A stretch of 64,000 nt of DNA. Origin: Allobosea sp. OK403 (GTDB lineage: Bacteria > Pseudomonadota > Alphaproteobacteria > Rhizobiales > Beijerinckiaceae). The position numbers and the translations under genes are program-made. Of this stretch, positions 50,018 through 59,254 are shown piece after piece; within the stretch, counting starts at the first letter, position 1; every line of letters starts with the position of its first letter. The DNA is taken from the NCBI RefSeq assembly GCF_900113835.1, contig NZ_FOQV01000005.1, positions 226,796 through 290,795 of the forward strand, read 5' to 3'. A model generated the notes under the pieces. That model saw nothing but the letters and a program-made list of their open reading frames with translations. It was not told the DNA's origin and ran no database searches.

Positions 50018-51517
50018 ATGTTCCCCAAGCCGCTGCCCGAGCTCGTCCCGAACACCTTCGAATATGAAGCCCTGCCGCTGGTGAAGCCGACGGGCTTCCG
50101 CGAATACGATGCGCGCTGGTTCTTCGGGCCGGAGCTCAACCTGATGGGCGTCCAGGCCGTCGGCATGGGGCTGGGCACGCTGATCAAGCGCCTGGGCGTG
50201 AAGCCGGAGATCGTCACCGGTCATGATTTCCGCAGCTATTCCTCATCGATCAAGATGGCGCTCGTCACCGGCCTGATGGCGGCGGGCTGCAAGGTCCATG
50301 ATATCGGGCTCGCCATGTCGCCGATGGCCTATTTCGCCCAGTTCGCGCTCGATGTGCCTTGCGTCGCCATGGTCACCGCCTCGCATAACGACAATGGCTG
50401 GACCGGGGTGAAGATGGGCTGCGACCGCCCCGTCACCTTTGGTCCCGAGGAGATGGGTAGGCTCAAGGAGATCGTGCTCGCCGCCGATTTCGACTTGTCG
50501 GGCGGTGGCTCCTATCAGTTCGTATCGGATTTCCCGGCGCTCTACATCAAGGACCTGACGAGCCGCCCGAAGATCACGCGCAAGCTCAAGGTCATCGCTG
50601 CCTGCGGCAACGGCACGGCCGGCGCCTTCGCCCCGCAGATCCTGGAAGCGCTGGGCTGCGAGGTCGTGCCGATGGATGTCGAGCCCGACCATTCCTTCCC
50701 GCGCTACAACCCCAATCCCGAAGACATGAAGATGCTGCACGCCATGGCCGATGCCGTGAAGCAGCATGGCGCCGATGTTGCGCTTGGCTTCGACGGTGAT
50801 GGCGATCGCTGCGGTGTCGTGGACAATCATGGCGAGGAGATCTTTGCCGACAAGATCGGCGTCATGCTGGCCCGCGATCTCGGTGCGCTCCATCCCGGCG
50901 CGCAGTTCGTCGTCGATGTGAAGTCGACCGGCCTGTTCAGCACGGATCCCGAATTGCAGCGGCTCGGCGTCAAGACCGATTATTGGAAGACCGGCCACTC
51001 CTACATCAAGCGGCGCGTGCGTGATCTGAACGCGTTGGCCGGCTTCGAGAAATCGGGCCATTTTTTCTTCAACGCGCCTGTCGGCCGCGGCTATGACGAC
51101 GGCGTCGTCACCGCGATTGCCGTCATCGACATGCTCGACCGCAATCCGGGCAAGTCGATGTCGCAGCTCTATGCCGCCGTGCCCAAGACCTGGGGCACGC
51201 CGACCATGGCGGCCAAATGCGCCGACGAGATCAAGTATCAGGTCGGCGAGCGCGTCGTGAAGCGCATCGAGGCCCTGCAGGCGCAGGGCGCGTCCATCGC
51301 CGGCCAATCGATCCGCGACGTCATCACCGTGAACGGCGTCCGCGTCGTCAATACGGACGGCACCTGGGGGCTGGTCCGGGCCTCATCGAACAAGCCCGAA
51401 CTCGTCGTCGTCTGCGAGAGTCCGGTCTCCGAGGCGCGCATGCGCGAGATGTTCGCCGCGATCGACGCTCTGCTGCGCGAGAACCCCGAGGTCGGCGCCT
51501 ACAACCAGAGTATCTGA
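50018..51517 (+). CDS. Phosphomannomutase/phosphoglucomutase
   Basis: A 499-aa alpha-D-phosphohexomutase. The active serine lies in VTASHNDNGW, the metal loop is GFDGDGDRCG, sugar recognition is in EKSGHFF, and the phosphate-binding loop is in RASSNKPELV. It supplies mannose-1-phosphate or glucose-1-phosphate for polysaccharides and glycolipids. Start ATG 50018 (MFPKPLPEL) is preferred; in-frame ATGs lie at 50009 and 49958. Confidence 0.93.
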   Translation: MFPKPLPELVPNTFEYEALPLVKPTGFREYDARWFFGPELNLMGVQAVGMGLGTLIKRLGVKPEIVTGHDFRSYSSSIKMALVTGLMAAGCKVHDIGLAMSPMAYFAQFALDVPCVAMVTASHNDNGWTGVKMGCDRPVTFGPEEMGRLKEIVLAADFDLSGGGSYQFVSDFPALYIKDLTSRPKITRKLKVIAACGNGTAGAFAPQILEALGCEVVPMDVEPDHSFPRYNPNPEDMKMLHAMADAVKQHGADVALGFDGDGDRCGVVDNHGEEIFADKIGVMLARDLGALHPGAQFVVDVKSTGLFSTDPELQRLGVKTDYWKTGHSYIKRRVRDLNALAGFEKSGHFFFNAPVGRGYDDGVVTAIAVIDMLDRNPGKSMSQLYAAVPKTWGTPTMAAKCADEIKYQVGERVVKRIEALQAQGASIAGQSIRDVITVNGVRVVNTDGTWGLVRASSNKPELVVVCESPVSEARMREMFAAIDALLRENPEVGAYNQSI

Positions 51518-51553
51518 CGGGCGAGGCAGACAAGCCGGGGGCAGTCTTCGCCG

Positions 51554-52174
51554 TCAGTTGTAGAGCGGGCACATGGCGACGCTGGCTCGCTCGACCTGCT
51601 CTATGTTGCCGGTGCCGCCGGTCTTGCCGACGCGCGGGCGCATATAGATCGAGGTGTTGCCGATCGTGATTGGTCCGGTCACGAGATAGCCGACCAGCGG
51701 TGTGAAGTCATAGCTCGCCGTCGCCATGATCAGCGAGGTGCTGGCGATCTTGAGATTGTCCGGCAGGGTGACCGTGTCTCCGCGTTTCGGCACGGTCGAG
51801 TTGCGCTGCGCGCTCCAGCAGACCTTGGCAATGCCGCCGCTGTCGATGACGACGCTGACGATCGCCATTTTCGGCGCCACGCTCGTGAACGGCGCCATGA
51901 TCGTCTGCGCGGCATCGAAGATATTGCTCATTTCGGTGTCTGAGATCGACGTGCCCTGGGCGGTCAGGTCTGCCAGGGCGCGGTTCAAATCCGTGATCTT
52001 GCGGTCGATCATCACGCCCTGCGCGACCTCGACGATGCCGAAATAGACCGTCAGCATGACCGGGAGAACGAAGGCGAACTCGACCGCGGCGACGCCGCGG
52101 CGGTTGTGGGCGAAGCGCCGCGCCAGGCCGCGCAGGGCGGCCCGGTTGCGGCGAAAGGATAAGGTGCGCCACAT
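51554..52174 (-). CDS. TadE-like pseudopilin
   Basis: A 206-aa inner-membrane protein of the Tad secretion system. A basic N terminus leads to a prepilin-like helix (GVAAVEFAFVLPVMLTVYFG, with the usual Glu at position 5), followed by a mostly beta extracytoplasmic domain with one Cys pair. TadE-type minor pilins are needed for Flp pilus assembly. It lies 9 bases downstream of a second TadE-like gene. Confidence 0.88.
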   Translation of the reverse strand: MWRTLSFRRNRAALRGLARRFAHNRRGVAAVEFAFVLPVMLTVYFGIVEVAQGVMIDRKITDLNRALADLTAQGTSISDTEMSNIFDAAQTIMAPFTSVAPKMAIVSVVIDSGGIAKVCWSAQRNSTVPKRGDTVTLPDNLKIASTSLIMATASYDFTPLVGYLVTGPITIGNTSIYMRPRVGKTGGTGNIEQVERASVAMCPLYN

Positions 52175-52183
52175 GATCCGGCC

Positions 52184-52792
52184 TCAGCTCGAAGGAACAG
52201 CGAAAGGCTCGGCACGGAAGGTGGCGGAGGCCACGATCGCGCGCTTGCCCGCGCCGATATTGGCAAGGGCCGAACTCCATTGCGTGAAGATCAGGTTGTA
52301 TTCGAGCACCGCCCGCACGACCACGATCTGCCCGGGCAGCGGCTGCGTGTAACCGTAACCGGTCGTGCTCAAGGCACCGCTGCTCACGGGGCTGCTGGCG
52401 GCCGTGCCCGTGTTCGCGCTGGCGAAGGAGGTGTAGCTGCGGACGTCGATGGTCACCTTGGTGCAATCGATCAGGACTGGCGCATTGGCGCAGATCGCAT
52501 TCTTGAAGGCTGTCGCATTGGCGCTGGCAGTGCCCTTGTAGAGCGTCTGGGACTGGCCGGTGAGCAATGCGCGCGAGGCTTGGCCGACCCCCTCCTCGAG
52601 CGCCTGGCTGGTCCAGAACATCAGTGCGGTCTCGAAGATCGCCGCCAGCAGCATCAGGAAAGGCGTCGCAACCATGGCGAATTCGATGATCGTGGCGCCA
52701 TCCTGCGAGCGCCTGAAGCGTTGCAGCAGGCGGTGGATCCCGCGCGGCCGGTGCTGAGGCTCGACCGGTGTTTCGATCGGATGACCCGTCAT
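52184..52792 (-). CDS. TadE/TadF-like pseudopilin
   Basis: A 202-aa paralogue of the neighbouring TadE-like protein. The prepilin-type helix is GATIIEFAMVATPFLMLLAA. The extracytoplasmic part has Cys residues in NAICAN and IDCTK, which could form a disulfide. The 253 bases upstream, to the pilus N-domain gene, contain no gene I can support. Confidence 0.88.
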   Translation of the reverse strand: MTGHPIETPVEPQHRPRGIHRLLQRFRRSQDGATIIEFAMVATPFLMLLAAIFETALMFWTSQALEEGVGQASRALLTGQSQTLYKGTASANATAFKNAICANAPVLIDCTKVTIDVRSYTSFASANTGTAASSPVSSGALSTTGYGYTQPLPGQIVVVRAVLEYNLIFTQWSSALANIGAGKRAIVASATFRAEPFAVPSS

Positions 52793-53045
52793 AGCGTCAT
52801 GCGTCCAACTGGCGTGTCACGGGAAACCGCAGGGCAGGTGAAACCGAGGCACAATCTCGACTTGTCGTGCCGGCAACCGTCGGGACAAACCCGCCGATCT
52901 CGGCGAGCACAGTCTTAAGTCAAAAGAATTTCGGATCCGTTATGGCCGGACGCAGGCCCTTGCTGGCGGCGTTAGCCCGGCGTTCACCTTGATGGCTGTT
53001 CGCTATGTCGCCGGAGCAGGCGTGGATTGGTCCACAACTCCACGT

Positions 53046-53549
53046 CTAGTGGTTCGTGCCGACCGCCAGGTTGTTGCGTATGGTGGTTTGGCCGCCGACC
53101 TCACCGAAATATTTTTGCGCGTCGCCGAGCTGAACAGAGGGCTGGCATATCGGCGTGCAGGAATAGGATTCGCGTTCCAGGCCGCGTTGCACGGTCAGAA
53201 TGGAATCGGAAGCCGCGCTCACGCGCACGAGGGATTCTGCCAGAAGCGCCCCGCCGGCGTCGAGGGCGATCAGGTTGGTGACGCCGAAGCTCTTGCCGGT
53301 GACGACCATCACGCCGTTCTTCTGCACCGAGACATCGGCGATGCCGGGATTGCCGACGATCACGGTCTGGGCTCTCTCCGGCAACCGGACTACCTTCGCG
53401 TGATCGACCAGGACGTTCACGGTTTCAGGCGCGGCGGCCTGCGGCGCGGCGTTTACCACTTCGGCCTGTGTGGCGAGCGCGATGAGCGCGGCCAGCGTCC
53501 GCGACAGGCGGGCCCGGCGACGCGGCGCTGACGGTTCGAGAGTGGACAT
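53046..53549 (-). CDS. Pilus assembly N-terminal domain protein (CpaC N-domain only)
   Basis: A 167-aa exported protein with a signal peptide (about residues 1-35) and one T2SS/T3SS pilus N-terminal domain (VLVDHAKVVRLPERAQTVIVG, then IADVSVQ). This is the domain found at the start of the CpaC secretin at 55701. It lacks the secretin part. A C-terminal tail with CTPIC follows. It could be an accessory to the secretin, perhaps binding the pore or peptidoglycan. Start 53549 is preferred; the frame extends 42 bases further. Confidence 0.82.
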   Translation of the reverse strand: MSTLEPSAPRRRARLSRTLAALIALATQAEVVNAAPQAAAPETVNVLVDHAKVVRLPERAQTVIVGNPGIADVSVQKNGVMVVTGKSFGVTNLIALDAGGALLAESLVRVSAASDSILTVQRGLERESYSCTPICQPSVQLGDAQKYFGEVGGQTTIRNNLAVGTNH

Positions 53550-53962
53550 GGCTGACGCCTCAAGGATTCCAACAGCGGGAGCAAAGCGCAAATTGATGAA
53601 TCAATCCCTAATGGGGGTTCACCGAAGGCTTAGATCATTACTCGGAGCTGCTGCGATTGAGGGTTTTCCTCATGGAAATTCAGTCGATCTGGCGCGAGGT
53701 GATGCGATATGGGAGAAAGGGAGCCTGTTCGCGAATGCATGGGAGTGAAAATAAAATCGAATACTGAGATTGATTATAAATAAGCGCTAGATGATCTCAT
53801 AAATTCAGCGTTAACCATCGAAATGATGTCTCCGAAAACGGGCGAATTCTTCTTTCGGCTTAACTGATCAGCAAGGGGCGCGGGGTAGTGTCCATGTGTC
53901 GCTGACCGAAGCCGCTCAGAGCAACGGCAGCAGTCAAACCGTGGTGCAAAAGGAGTTCCAAC
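53550..53962. other. Intergenic region upstream of the Flp pilin gene
   Basis: This 413-base gap is noticeably AT-rich between about 53735 and 53870, unlike the rest of the window. It contains a TTAACCAT half-site (53812-53819) of the kind CtrA binds and presumably the strong pilin promoter. I cannot assign a precise -35/-10 pair, and I see no gene in it. Confidence 0.5.
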
Positions 53963-54130
53963 ATGACCAATCTCTTCGCTCGCTTCGTCAAGGATGAGTC
54001 CGGCGCGACCGCCATCGAATACGGCCTGATCGCGGCTCTGGTTTCTGTCGCCGCCATCCTTGGCATGACCACCCTCGGCACCAAGCTGTCGTCGCAGTTC
54101 AATGCCATCGCCGGGCGCCTCAACGGCTGA
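53963..54130 (+). CDS. flp: Flp family type IVb pilin
   Basis: A 55-aa major pilin of the Tad system. AGGAG precedes the ATG. The prepilin cleavage region and hydrophobic helix are ESGATAIEYGLIAALVSVAAI, with the invariant Glu-Tyr pair of Flp pilins; cleavage by CpaA is expected before ATAIEYG. A strong terminator follows, so it is probably expressed as its own abundant transcript. Confidence 0.95.
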   Translation: MTNLFARFVKDESGATAIEYGLIAALVSVAAILGMTTLGTKLSSQFNAIAGRLNG

Positions 54131-54173
54131 GCAAACCAGCCAAAGGCGAAATCTCGCCTAAGGTTATCTCTAG

Positions 54174-54201
54174 TGCCCCGGCTTAGCCGGGGTACTATTA
54201 T
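54174..54201 (+). terminator. Intrinsic terminator of the pilin gene
   Basis: CCCCGGC (54176-54182) pairs with GCCGGGG (54186-54192) and is followed by a T/A-rich tract. It separates the pilin gene from cpaA. Confidence 0.75.
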
Positions 54202-54282
54202 TTCAAGATATCGCGCTGTCGGTTAAGAGATCAGTGAAATTGTCTGGTTATACCGAGCAATGTTAGCTTTCGGGAGGCGTAT

Positions 54283-54798
54283 ATGATGTCGCTTTCGCTC
54301 ATCACATTGCTCGTCATTTTCCCGGCTATCGTGGCTTATGCCGCGGTAAGCGATCTCTTGACGATGACGATTTCAAATCAACTTTGCTTGATTCTGCTCG
54401 CTGGTTTCGGACTTTGCGTCGTCCTGCTCGGTCTGAGCTGGAATCAGATCGGCTGGCATCTTGGGGCGGGCAGCCTTGTTCTCAGCATGTGCTTTGGCAT
54501 GTTCGCCGCCGGCTGGATCGGTGGTGGTGATGCCAAGTTTGCGGCCGTCGTAGCACTCTGGTTCGGCTTCGATCAGTTGATGCCCTATCTGATGCTGGCG
54601 GGCATGGCGGGCGGCGTCCTGACACTCGGCATTCTCAGTCTCCGCTCCGGGCCGCTGCCGGCCATTGCGACTGGCTGGCCATGGATGCGCCGGCTCCATG
54701 CCGCCAATGAAGGCGTGCCCTACGGCATCGCACTTGCCTTCTCGGCGCTCTTCGTCCTCCCCGAGACCGATCTCTGGCGCGCTGCCATCGGTGTTTGA
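54283..54798 (+). CDS. cpaA: Prepilin peptidase CpaA/TadV
   Basis: A 171-aa A24-family aspartic protease of the inner membrane that cleaves Flp and TadE-like prepilins. The two catalytic Asp are in AVSDLLTM and GGGDAKFAA. About five to six membrane segments are visible. It lies after the pilin terminator and before cpaB, as in most tad loci. Confidence 0.93.
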   Translation: MMSLSLITLLVIFPAIVAYAAVSDLLTMTISNQLCLILLAGFGLCVVLLGLSWNQIGWHLGAGSLVLSMCFGMFAAGWIGGGDAKFAAVVALWFGFDQLMPYLMLAGMAGGVLTLGILSLRSGPLPAIATGWPWMRRLHAANEGVPYGIALAFSALFVLPETDLWRAAIGV

Positions 54799-54852
54799 GC
54801 GGCGTTCGCACTGTCGTTCGGACGCCGTGTCCGGAAAAAAATACACGCTCGA

Positions 54853-54868
54853 TTAACCATAAGTTGAC
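54853..54868. promoter_or_regulatory. CtrA-like box before cpaB
   Basis: TTAA-N7-TTGAC (TTAACCATAAGTTGAC) is one base from the TTAA-N7-TTAA CtrA consensus. It lies 60 bases before cpaB. Pilus genes are cell-cycle controlled by CtrA in related bacteria, so this is plausible but unproven. Confidence 0.35.
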
Positions 54869-54927
54869 GATTTTCACCGCACGATCCCTGCCGAAAGCCA
54901 TCTCGGTTTGGCTGAGGGTCAGTCGCA

Positions 54928-55704
54928 ATGAGTCCCGCCCGCATCATTATTCTCGTCGTGGCGCTGGTCGCCGGACTGGGCGCAGCCCTGCTCATGCAGC
55001 GCCCGGCGAATGTTCCTGCGCCGGTGGCTCAGATCCAGGCCGCGCCGACTGTACCGGTGCTCGTGGCAGCCGCTGATATCCCGATCGGCAATACGGTATC
55101 GGCCAATGACATGCGCTGGATCGACTGGCCGCAAGCGAGCGTGCCGGCTGGCGTGGTGCGCCAGGACGAGGCGCCGGAGGCCGAGAAGGAGCTGATCGGT
55201 CAGGTCGCTCGCTACGCAATACTCGGCGCGGAGCCGATCCGGCGCGAGAAGCTGATCAAGACCGACGGCACCGGCTTCCTCTCGGCGGTGCTCCCGGCCG
55301 GCAAGCGCGCCATCGCGATCAGTACGGATAGCCGCGGCGCCAATACAGCTGGCGGCTTCATCCTGCCCAACGACCATGTCGATGTCATCCGCACCTACCG
55401 GGAAGAGGGCACGGGCAGTCGCAGTGAGAATTATTCCAGCGAGACGATCCTGCGCAATGTCCGCGTCCTGGCGATCGGCCAGAATGTCCAGGAGCGCAAT
55501 GGCGAAAAGGTTGTCATCGGCGAGACGGCGACGCTGGAAGTTGATCCAGGCCAGGTTGAAACCGTCGCTCAGGCTCAAAAGACCGGTTCACTCTCGCTCG
55601 CGCTACGCAGTTTGAAGGATGTCGGCGAGGCCGCGAGGCCTTCCGAGGACGGCGCCATGACCCTTGTGCGCTACGGCGTCACCTCCAGAGGCGTGAAACC
55701 ATGA
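54928..55704 (+). CDS. cpaB: Flp pilus assembly protein CpaB/RcpC
   Basis: A 258-aa periplasmic protein anchored by an N-terminal helix (IIILVVALVAGLGAALLM). A SAF domain (VLVAAADIPIGNTVSANDM) and the RcpC region (GKRAIAISTDSRG, LPNDHVDVI) follow. It is thought to help the secretin and outer-membrane part of the Tad machine. It overlaps cpaC by 4 bases. Confidence 0.93.
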   Translation: MSPARIIILVVALVAGLGAALLMQRPANVPAPVAQIQAAPTVPVLVAAADIPIGNTVSANDMRWIDWPQASVPAGVVRQDEAPEAEKELIGQVARYAILGAEPIRREKLIKTDGTGFLSAVLPAGKRAIAISTDSRGANTAGGFILPNDHVDVIRTYREEGTGSRSENYSSETILRNVRVLAIGQNVQERNGEKVVIGETATLEVDPGQVETVAQAQKTGSLSLALRSLKDVGEAARPSEDGAMTLVRYGVTSRGVKP

Positions 55705-57131
55705 CCGTCGAACGCATCTTCACCTCGGTGGCGCTCACCCTCCTCCTGGCAGGGCCGGCAGGCGCTCAGTCAACCGGCCCTGCGCCGGTCTTGAACATCG
55801 GGTCGAGTGACCACGCCATCGCGCGCAAGCTCGATCTGTCGATCGGGCGCTCTTTGGTCGTTGAACTGCCCCGCGATGCCAAGGAGGTCTTCGTCGCCAA
55901 TCCGAAGGTCGCCAACGCCGTCGTGCGCTCGGCGCGCAAACTCTTCATCATCGGCATCGCCGACGGTTCGACCTCGATGTTCGTCATCGATGCCGAGGGC
56001 AAGCAGATCTCCGCCCTCGAGATCGAGGTCGGGCGCGACCTCAACGTGCTCCGCCAGACGCTGCGCAGCGCTCTTCCCAAGGCTCAGATCGATATCAAGC
56101 CCGCCGGCAATTCGATCCTGCTCGTCGGCAACGTCGCCAATGCCTCGGAGGCCACTCAAGCCGTCGATATCGCCACGGCTTTCGTTGGTCAGTCGAGTGG
56201 CCTCTTCTCCTCGTCCAAGGGCGCCGTCATCAACTCGCTGACGATCCGTGGCCGCGATCAGGTCATGGTCAAGGTCGTGGTCTCGGAAGTCTCACGCAAG
56301 GCGATCAAGCAGCTCGGCATCAACTCGACCGGCGAATGGAAGCTCGGCAATTTTTCGATCTCGCCGAGCCTCGACAATCCGCTGCCGCTCTCGCCGCAGT
56401 CGCTGTCAGCGACCGCAGTGACGGCCGGTATCGGCAATTCGACCAACTTCACCCTGCGCGCATTGGAGCGCGCCGGCCTCTCGCGGGTTCTGGCGGAGCC
56501 CACGGTGACTGCGATCTCCGGCGAGAGCGCCAAGTTCACGGCTGGCGGCGAGGTGCCGGTCCCGGGCGGCTACACCTGCGACAGCGGCAAATGTACGCTC
56601 AGCGTCACCTACAAGCCGATTGGTGTTGCGCTCAACTTCACGCCGATCGTGCTGTCCGACAATAAGATCAGCATGCGCATCGCGACCGAAGTCACTGAGC
56701 TCGACTTCGAGAACCAGCTCCGCTTCAGCGGCCCCAATTCGGAATCCGTCAACGCTCCCGCCTTCCGGGTCCGCAAATCGGATACGACGGTCGAGCTGCC
56801 ATCGGGCGGCACCTTGGCGACGGCGGGCCTGATCCAGCGGGTCACGAAGCAGTCGATCAACGGTTTTCCCGGGCTGATGAACATTCCGATCATCGGCACC
56901 ATGTTCCGCTCGCGTGACTACCAGCGCGAGGAAACCGAGCTGATGATCACGGCGACGCCCTATATCGCCAAGCCGATGGAGCCCAATCAGGTTCAGCGTC
57001 CCGATGACGGCTTCGTCGAGGCTCATGACGCGCAAGCGATCCTGCTGGGCCGCCTGAACAAGATCTACGGCACCAATAGCGGGCCATTGCCGCAAGCCTA
57101 CAAGGGCCGCGTCGGCTTCATCGCCGACTGA
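55701..57131 (+). CDS. cpaC: Flp pilus outer-membrane secretin CpaC/RcpA
   Basis: A 476-aa outer-membrane channel for the Flp pilus. It has a signal peptide (ending near GAQS), then a pilus N-terminal domain (LVVELPRDAKEVFVANP), a BON-like domain and a C-terminal secretin domain (SGESAKFTAGGEVPVPGG, ending FPGLMNIPIIGTMFRSRDYQ-like residues). The order CpaB-CpaC-CpaD is standard. Confidence 0.95.
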   Translation: MTVERIFTSVALTLLLAGPAGAQSTGPAPVLNIGSSDHAIARKLDLSIGRSLVVELPRDAKEVFVANPKVANAVVRSARKLFIIGIADGSTSMFVIDAEGKQISALEIEVGRDLNVLRQTLRSALPKAQIDIKPAGNSILLVGNVANASEATQAVDIATAFVGQSSGLFSSSKGAVINSLTIRGRDQVMVKVVVSEVSRKAIKQLGINSTGEWKLGNFSISPSLDNPLPLSPQSLSATAVTAGIGNSTNFTLRALERAGLSRVLAEPTVTAISGESAKFTAGGEVPVPGGYTCDSGKCTLSVTYKPIGVALNFTPIVLSDNKISMRIATEVTELDFENQLRFSGPNSESVNAPAFRVRKSDTTVELPSGGTLATAGLIQRVTKQSINGFPGLMNIPIIGTMFRSRDYQREETELMITATPYIAKPMEPNQVQRPDDGFVEAHDAQAILLGRLNKIYGTNSGPLPQAYKGRVGFIAD

Positions 57132-57164
57132 CGGCGTCGATCGCGCGAGAGGAATGACGGGACC

Positions 57165-57908
57165 ATGATGGTTCGATCACAGCATATCAGGCTTCGCCAG
57201 TTGCGTGGGCTCGCTGCCGTCCTGGCGGCGGGTCTCGCGCTTGGCGCGTGCGCGAAGAACGCCGATGTCACGGGCTCACTTGCGCCGATCGACACGCGCG
57301 AGCGCCACCCGATCGTGCTGCGCGACGCACCGCGCTCGCTCGACGTTTTCGTGGGCCGGGCCGGTGGTGGGCTCGATGCCAGGCAGGCGGAGGATGTCGC
57401 CGACTTTGCTCGGGAGTATCGCCGCTCCGGGCACGGCGGGCTCGTTGCCGAGGTTCCCACGGGCATGCGTCGCGAGATGGCGGCGCATGACACGCTCAAC
57501 GCCATCCGCGCGACCCTGGCTCGCGGTGGCGTCTCGGCTGCCGCACTCTCGGTCCGAACCTATTCGGTCAACGATCCCGGTCTCGCTTCGCCGATCCGCC
57601 TCACCTTCGCCTCTCTCCAGGCTGCCTTGCCGCATTCCTGCGGGCAATGGCCTGAGGATACGGGCCTGTCCAGCTTCAAGACGAGCGCATCGAACGCTCC
57701 TTACTGGAATTTGGGCTGCGCCACCCAGGCGACGTTTGCCGCGCAAGTCGCCGATCCGATCGATCTCGTCCGCGCCCGCAGCGAGGGCCGTCCCGACATC
57801 GCCAAGCGCATGGGCGCCATCACGAAGCTGCGTGAAGGCAAGGATCCCTCGACCGAGTACCGGCAGCAGACGCCGCAGATCAATACCACCGTCGGCGGAG
57901 GAACCTGA
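57165..57908 (+). CDS. cpaD: Pilus assembly lipoprotein CpaD
   Basis: A 247-aa protein with a lipoprotein signal (LAAGLALGAC, Cys near residue 28). The CpaD domain contains two further cysteines (PHSCGQWP and LGCATQ) that probably form a disulfide. It assists CpaC in the outer membrane. Its final base overlaps the ATG of cpaE. Confidence 0.9.
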   Translation: MMVRSQHIRLRQLRGLAAVLAAGLALGACAKNADVTGSLAPIDTRERHPIVLRDAPRSLDVFVGRAGGGLDARQAEDVADFAREYRRSGHGGLVAEVPTGMRREMAAHDTLNAIRATLARGGVSAAALSVRTYSVNDPGLASPIRLTFASLQAALPHSCGQWPEDTGLSSFKTSASNAPYWNLGCATQATFAAQVADPIDLVRARSEGRPDIAKRMGAITKLREGKDPSTEYRQQTPQINTTVGGGT

Positions 57909-59173
57909 TGGACAAGGATCAGGCCTTCGAGACGCAGGTCGAAGCCCCGAGCAACGAAATCATCATCGCCCCGCTTCCGCGCATCACCTTGCAGGCTTTC
58001 TGCGAGACGCCGGGTGTGGCTGCGACGATGCAGGCCGTCATCGCCGACCGGCGTATGGACAAGGCGCATGCGCGCATCCAGATGGGCGGTCCCGCGGCCG
58101 CTGTCGAGGCTTTCCGCGCGGCCCCGACCCCCAATGTCATCGTGGTCGAGACGGTGTCCGATCCCGCGACGCTCGTCCGCCATCTCGAGACATTGTCGGA
58201 AGCCTGCGACGCCGGCACCAAGGTCGTGGTCGTCGGGCATGTCAACGATGTCCAACTCTATCGCGACCTCATTCGTCGCGGCGTCAGCGAGTATCTGATC
58301 GCTCCGCTCGGCACGCTCGATATCCTGCGTACGCTGTCGGAGCTTTATGTCGCGCCCGGCGCCCGCAATCTCGGCCGCATCATTGCGGTGATGGGCGCCA
58401 AAGGTGGTGTCGGCGCCTCGACGGTGTCGCATAATGTCGCCTGGGCGATCGCCCGCAATCTCGACGCCTCGACCGTCATCGTCGATCTCGACATCGCCTT
58501 CGGCACGGCGGGCCTGGATTTCAACCAGGATCCGCCGCAGGGCGTGGCGGAGGCCGTCTTCGCGCCGGAACGTCTCGACGCCAATTTCCTCGACCGTCTG
58601 CTTTCGCGCTGTAGCGAGAACCTGGCCCTGCTCGCGGCGCCGGCCGTGCTGGATCGCACCTGCGATCTCTCCGAGGATGCGTTCGATCAGCTCTTCGATC
58701 TGCTGCGCGCCAGCGTGCCCTGCGTCGTCCTTGACGTTCCCCACGTCTGGAGCGCCTGGGTCAAGCGCGCCCTGATCAGTGCAGATGAGATCGTTATCGT
58801 GGCTGCGCCCGAACTCGCCTCGCTGCGCAATGCCAAGAACCTGATCGATTTGATGCGCGCCGGTCGCGCCAATGATTCCAGTGCAAGGCTGGTGCTGAAC
58901 CAGGTCGGCCTGCCCAAGCGGCCCGAGATCGATGCGTCCGAATTCGCCAAGGCGCTCAATGTCGAGGTGCTGAGTTCGATTCCCTTCGACGCGCAGCTCT
59001 TCGGCACCGCCGCCAATAACGGCCAGATGATCGCCGAGGTCCAGGCCAACGGCAAGGTCAACGAAGCCTTCATCCAGATCGCCAGTGCGCTGACCGGGCG
59101 CGGCGAGGCCAAGCGCGGCAAGCGCGGCCTGTTCGAGCCGCTGGTCGCCAAGCTGACGCGCCGCAAGGCCTGA
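57908..59173 (+). CDS. cpaE: Pilus assembly ATPase-like protein CpaE/TadZ
   Basis: A 421-aa localisation factor. The N-terminal half is receiver-like (VVVVGHVNDVQLYRDLIRRG). The C-terminal half is a MinD/ParA-like ATPase with an atypical Walker A (GAKGGVGAST, lacking the second Lys of the consensus), typical of CpaE. It marks the pole or site where the Tad machine assembles. Confidence 0.94.
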   Translation: MDKDQAFETQVEAPSNEIIIAPLPRITLQAFCETPGVAATMQAVIADRRMDKAHARIQMGGPAAAVEAFRAAPTPNVIVVETVSDPATLVRHLETLSEACDAGTKVVVVGHVNDVQLYRDLIRRGVSEYLIAPLGTLDILRTLSELYVAPGARNLGRIIAVMGAKGGVGASTVSHNVAWAIARNLDASTVIVDLDIAFGTAGLDFNQDPPQGVAEAVFAPERLDANFLDRLLSRCSENLALLAAPAVLDRTCDLSEDAFDQLFDLLRASVPCVVLDVPHVWSAWVKRALISADEIVIVAAPELASLRNAKNLIDLMRAGRANDSSARLVLNQVGLPKRPEIDASEFAKALNVEVLSSIPFDAQLFGTAANNGQMIAEVQANGKVNEAFIQIASALTGRGEAKRGKRGLFEPLVAKLTRRKA

Positions 59174-59254
59174 CGATGATGTGCGTCGCGATCAGCGCCA
59201 GTATGGGCTGCTCGGTTGGGTGGGGTCTCGCCTTGCCCGCGAAAGAGGGTTGAG

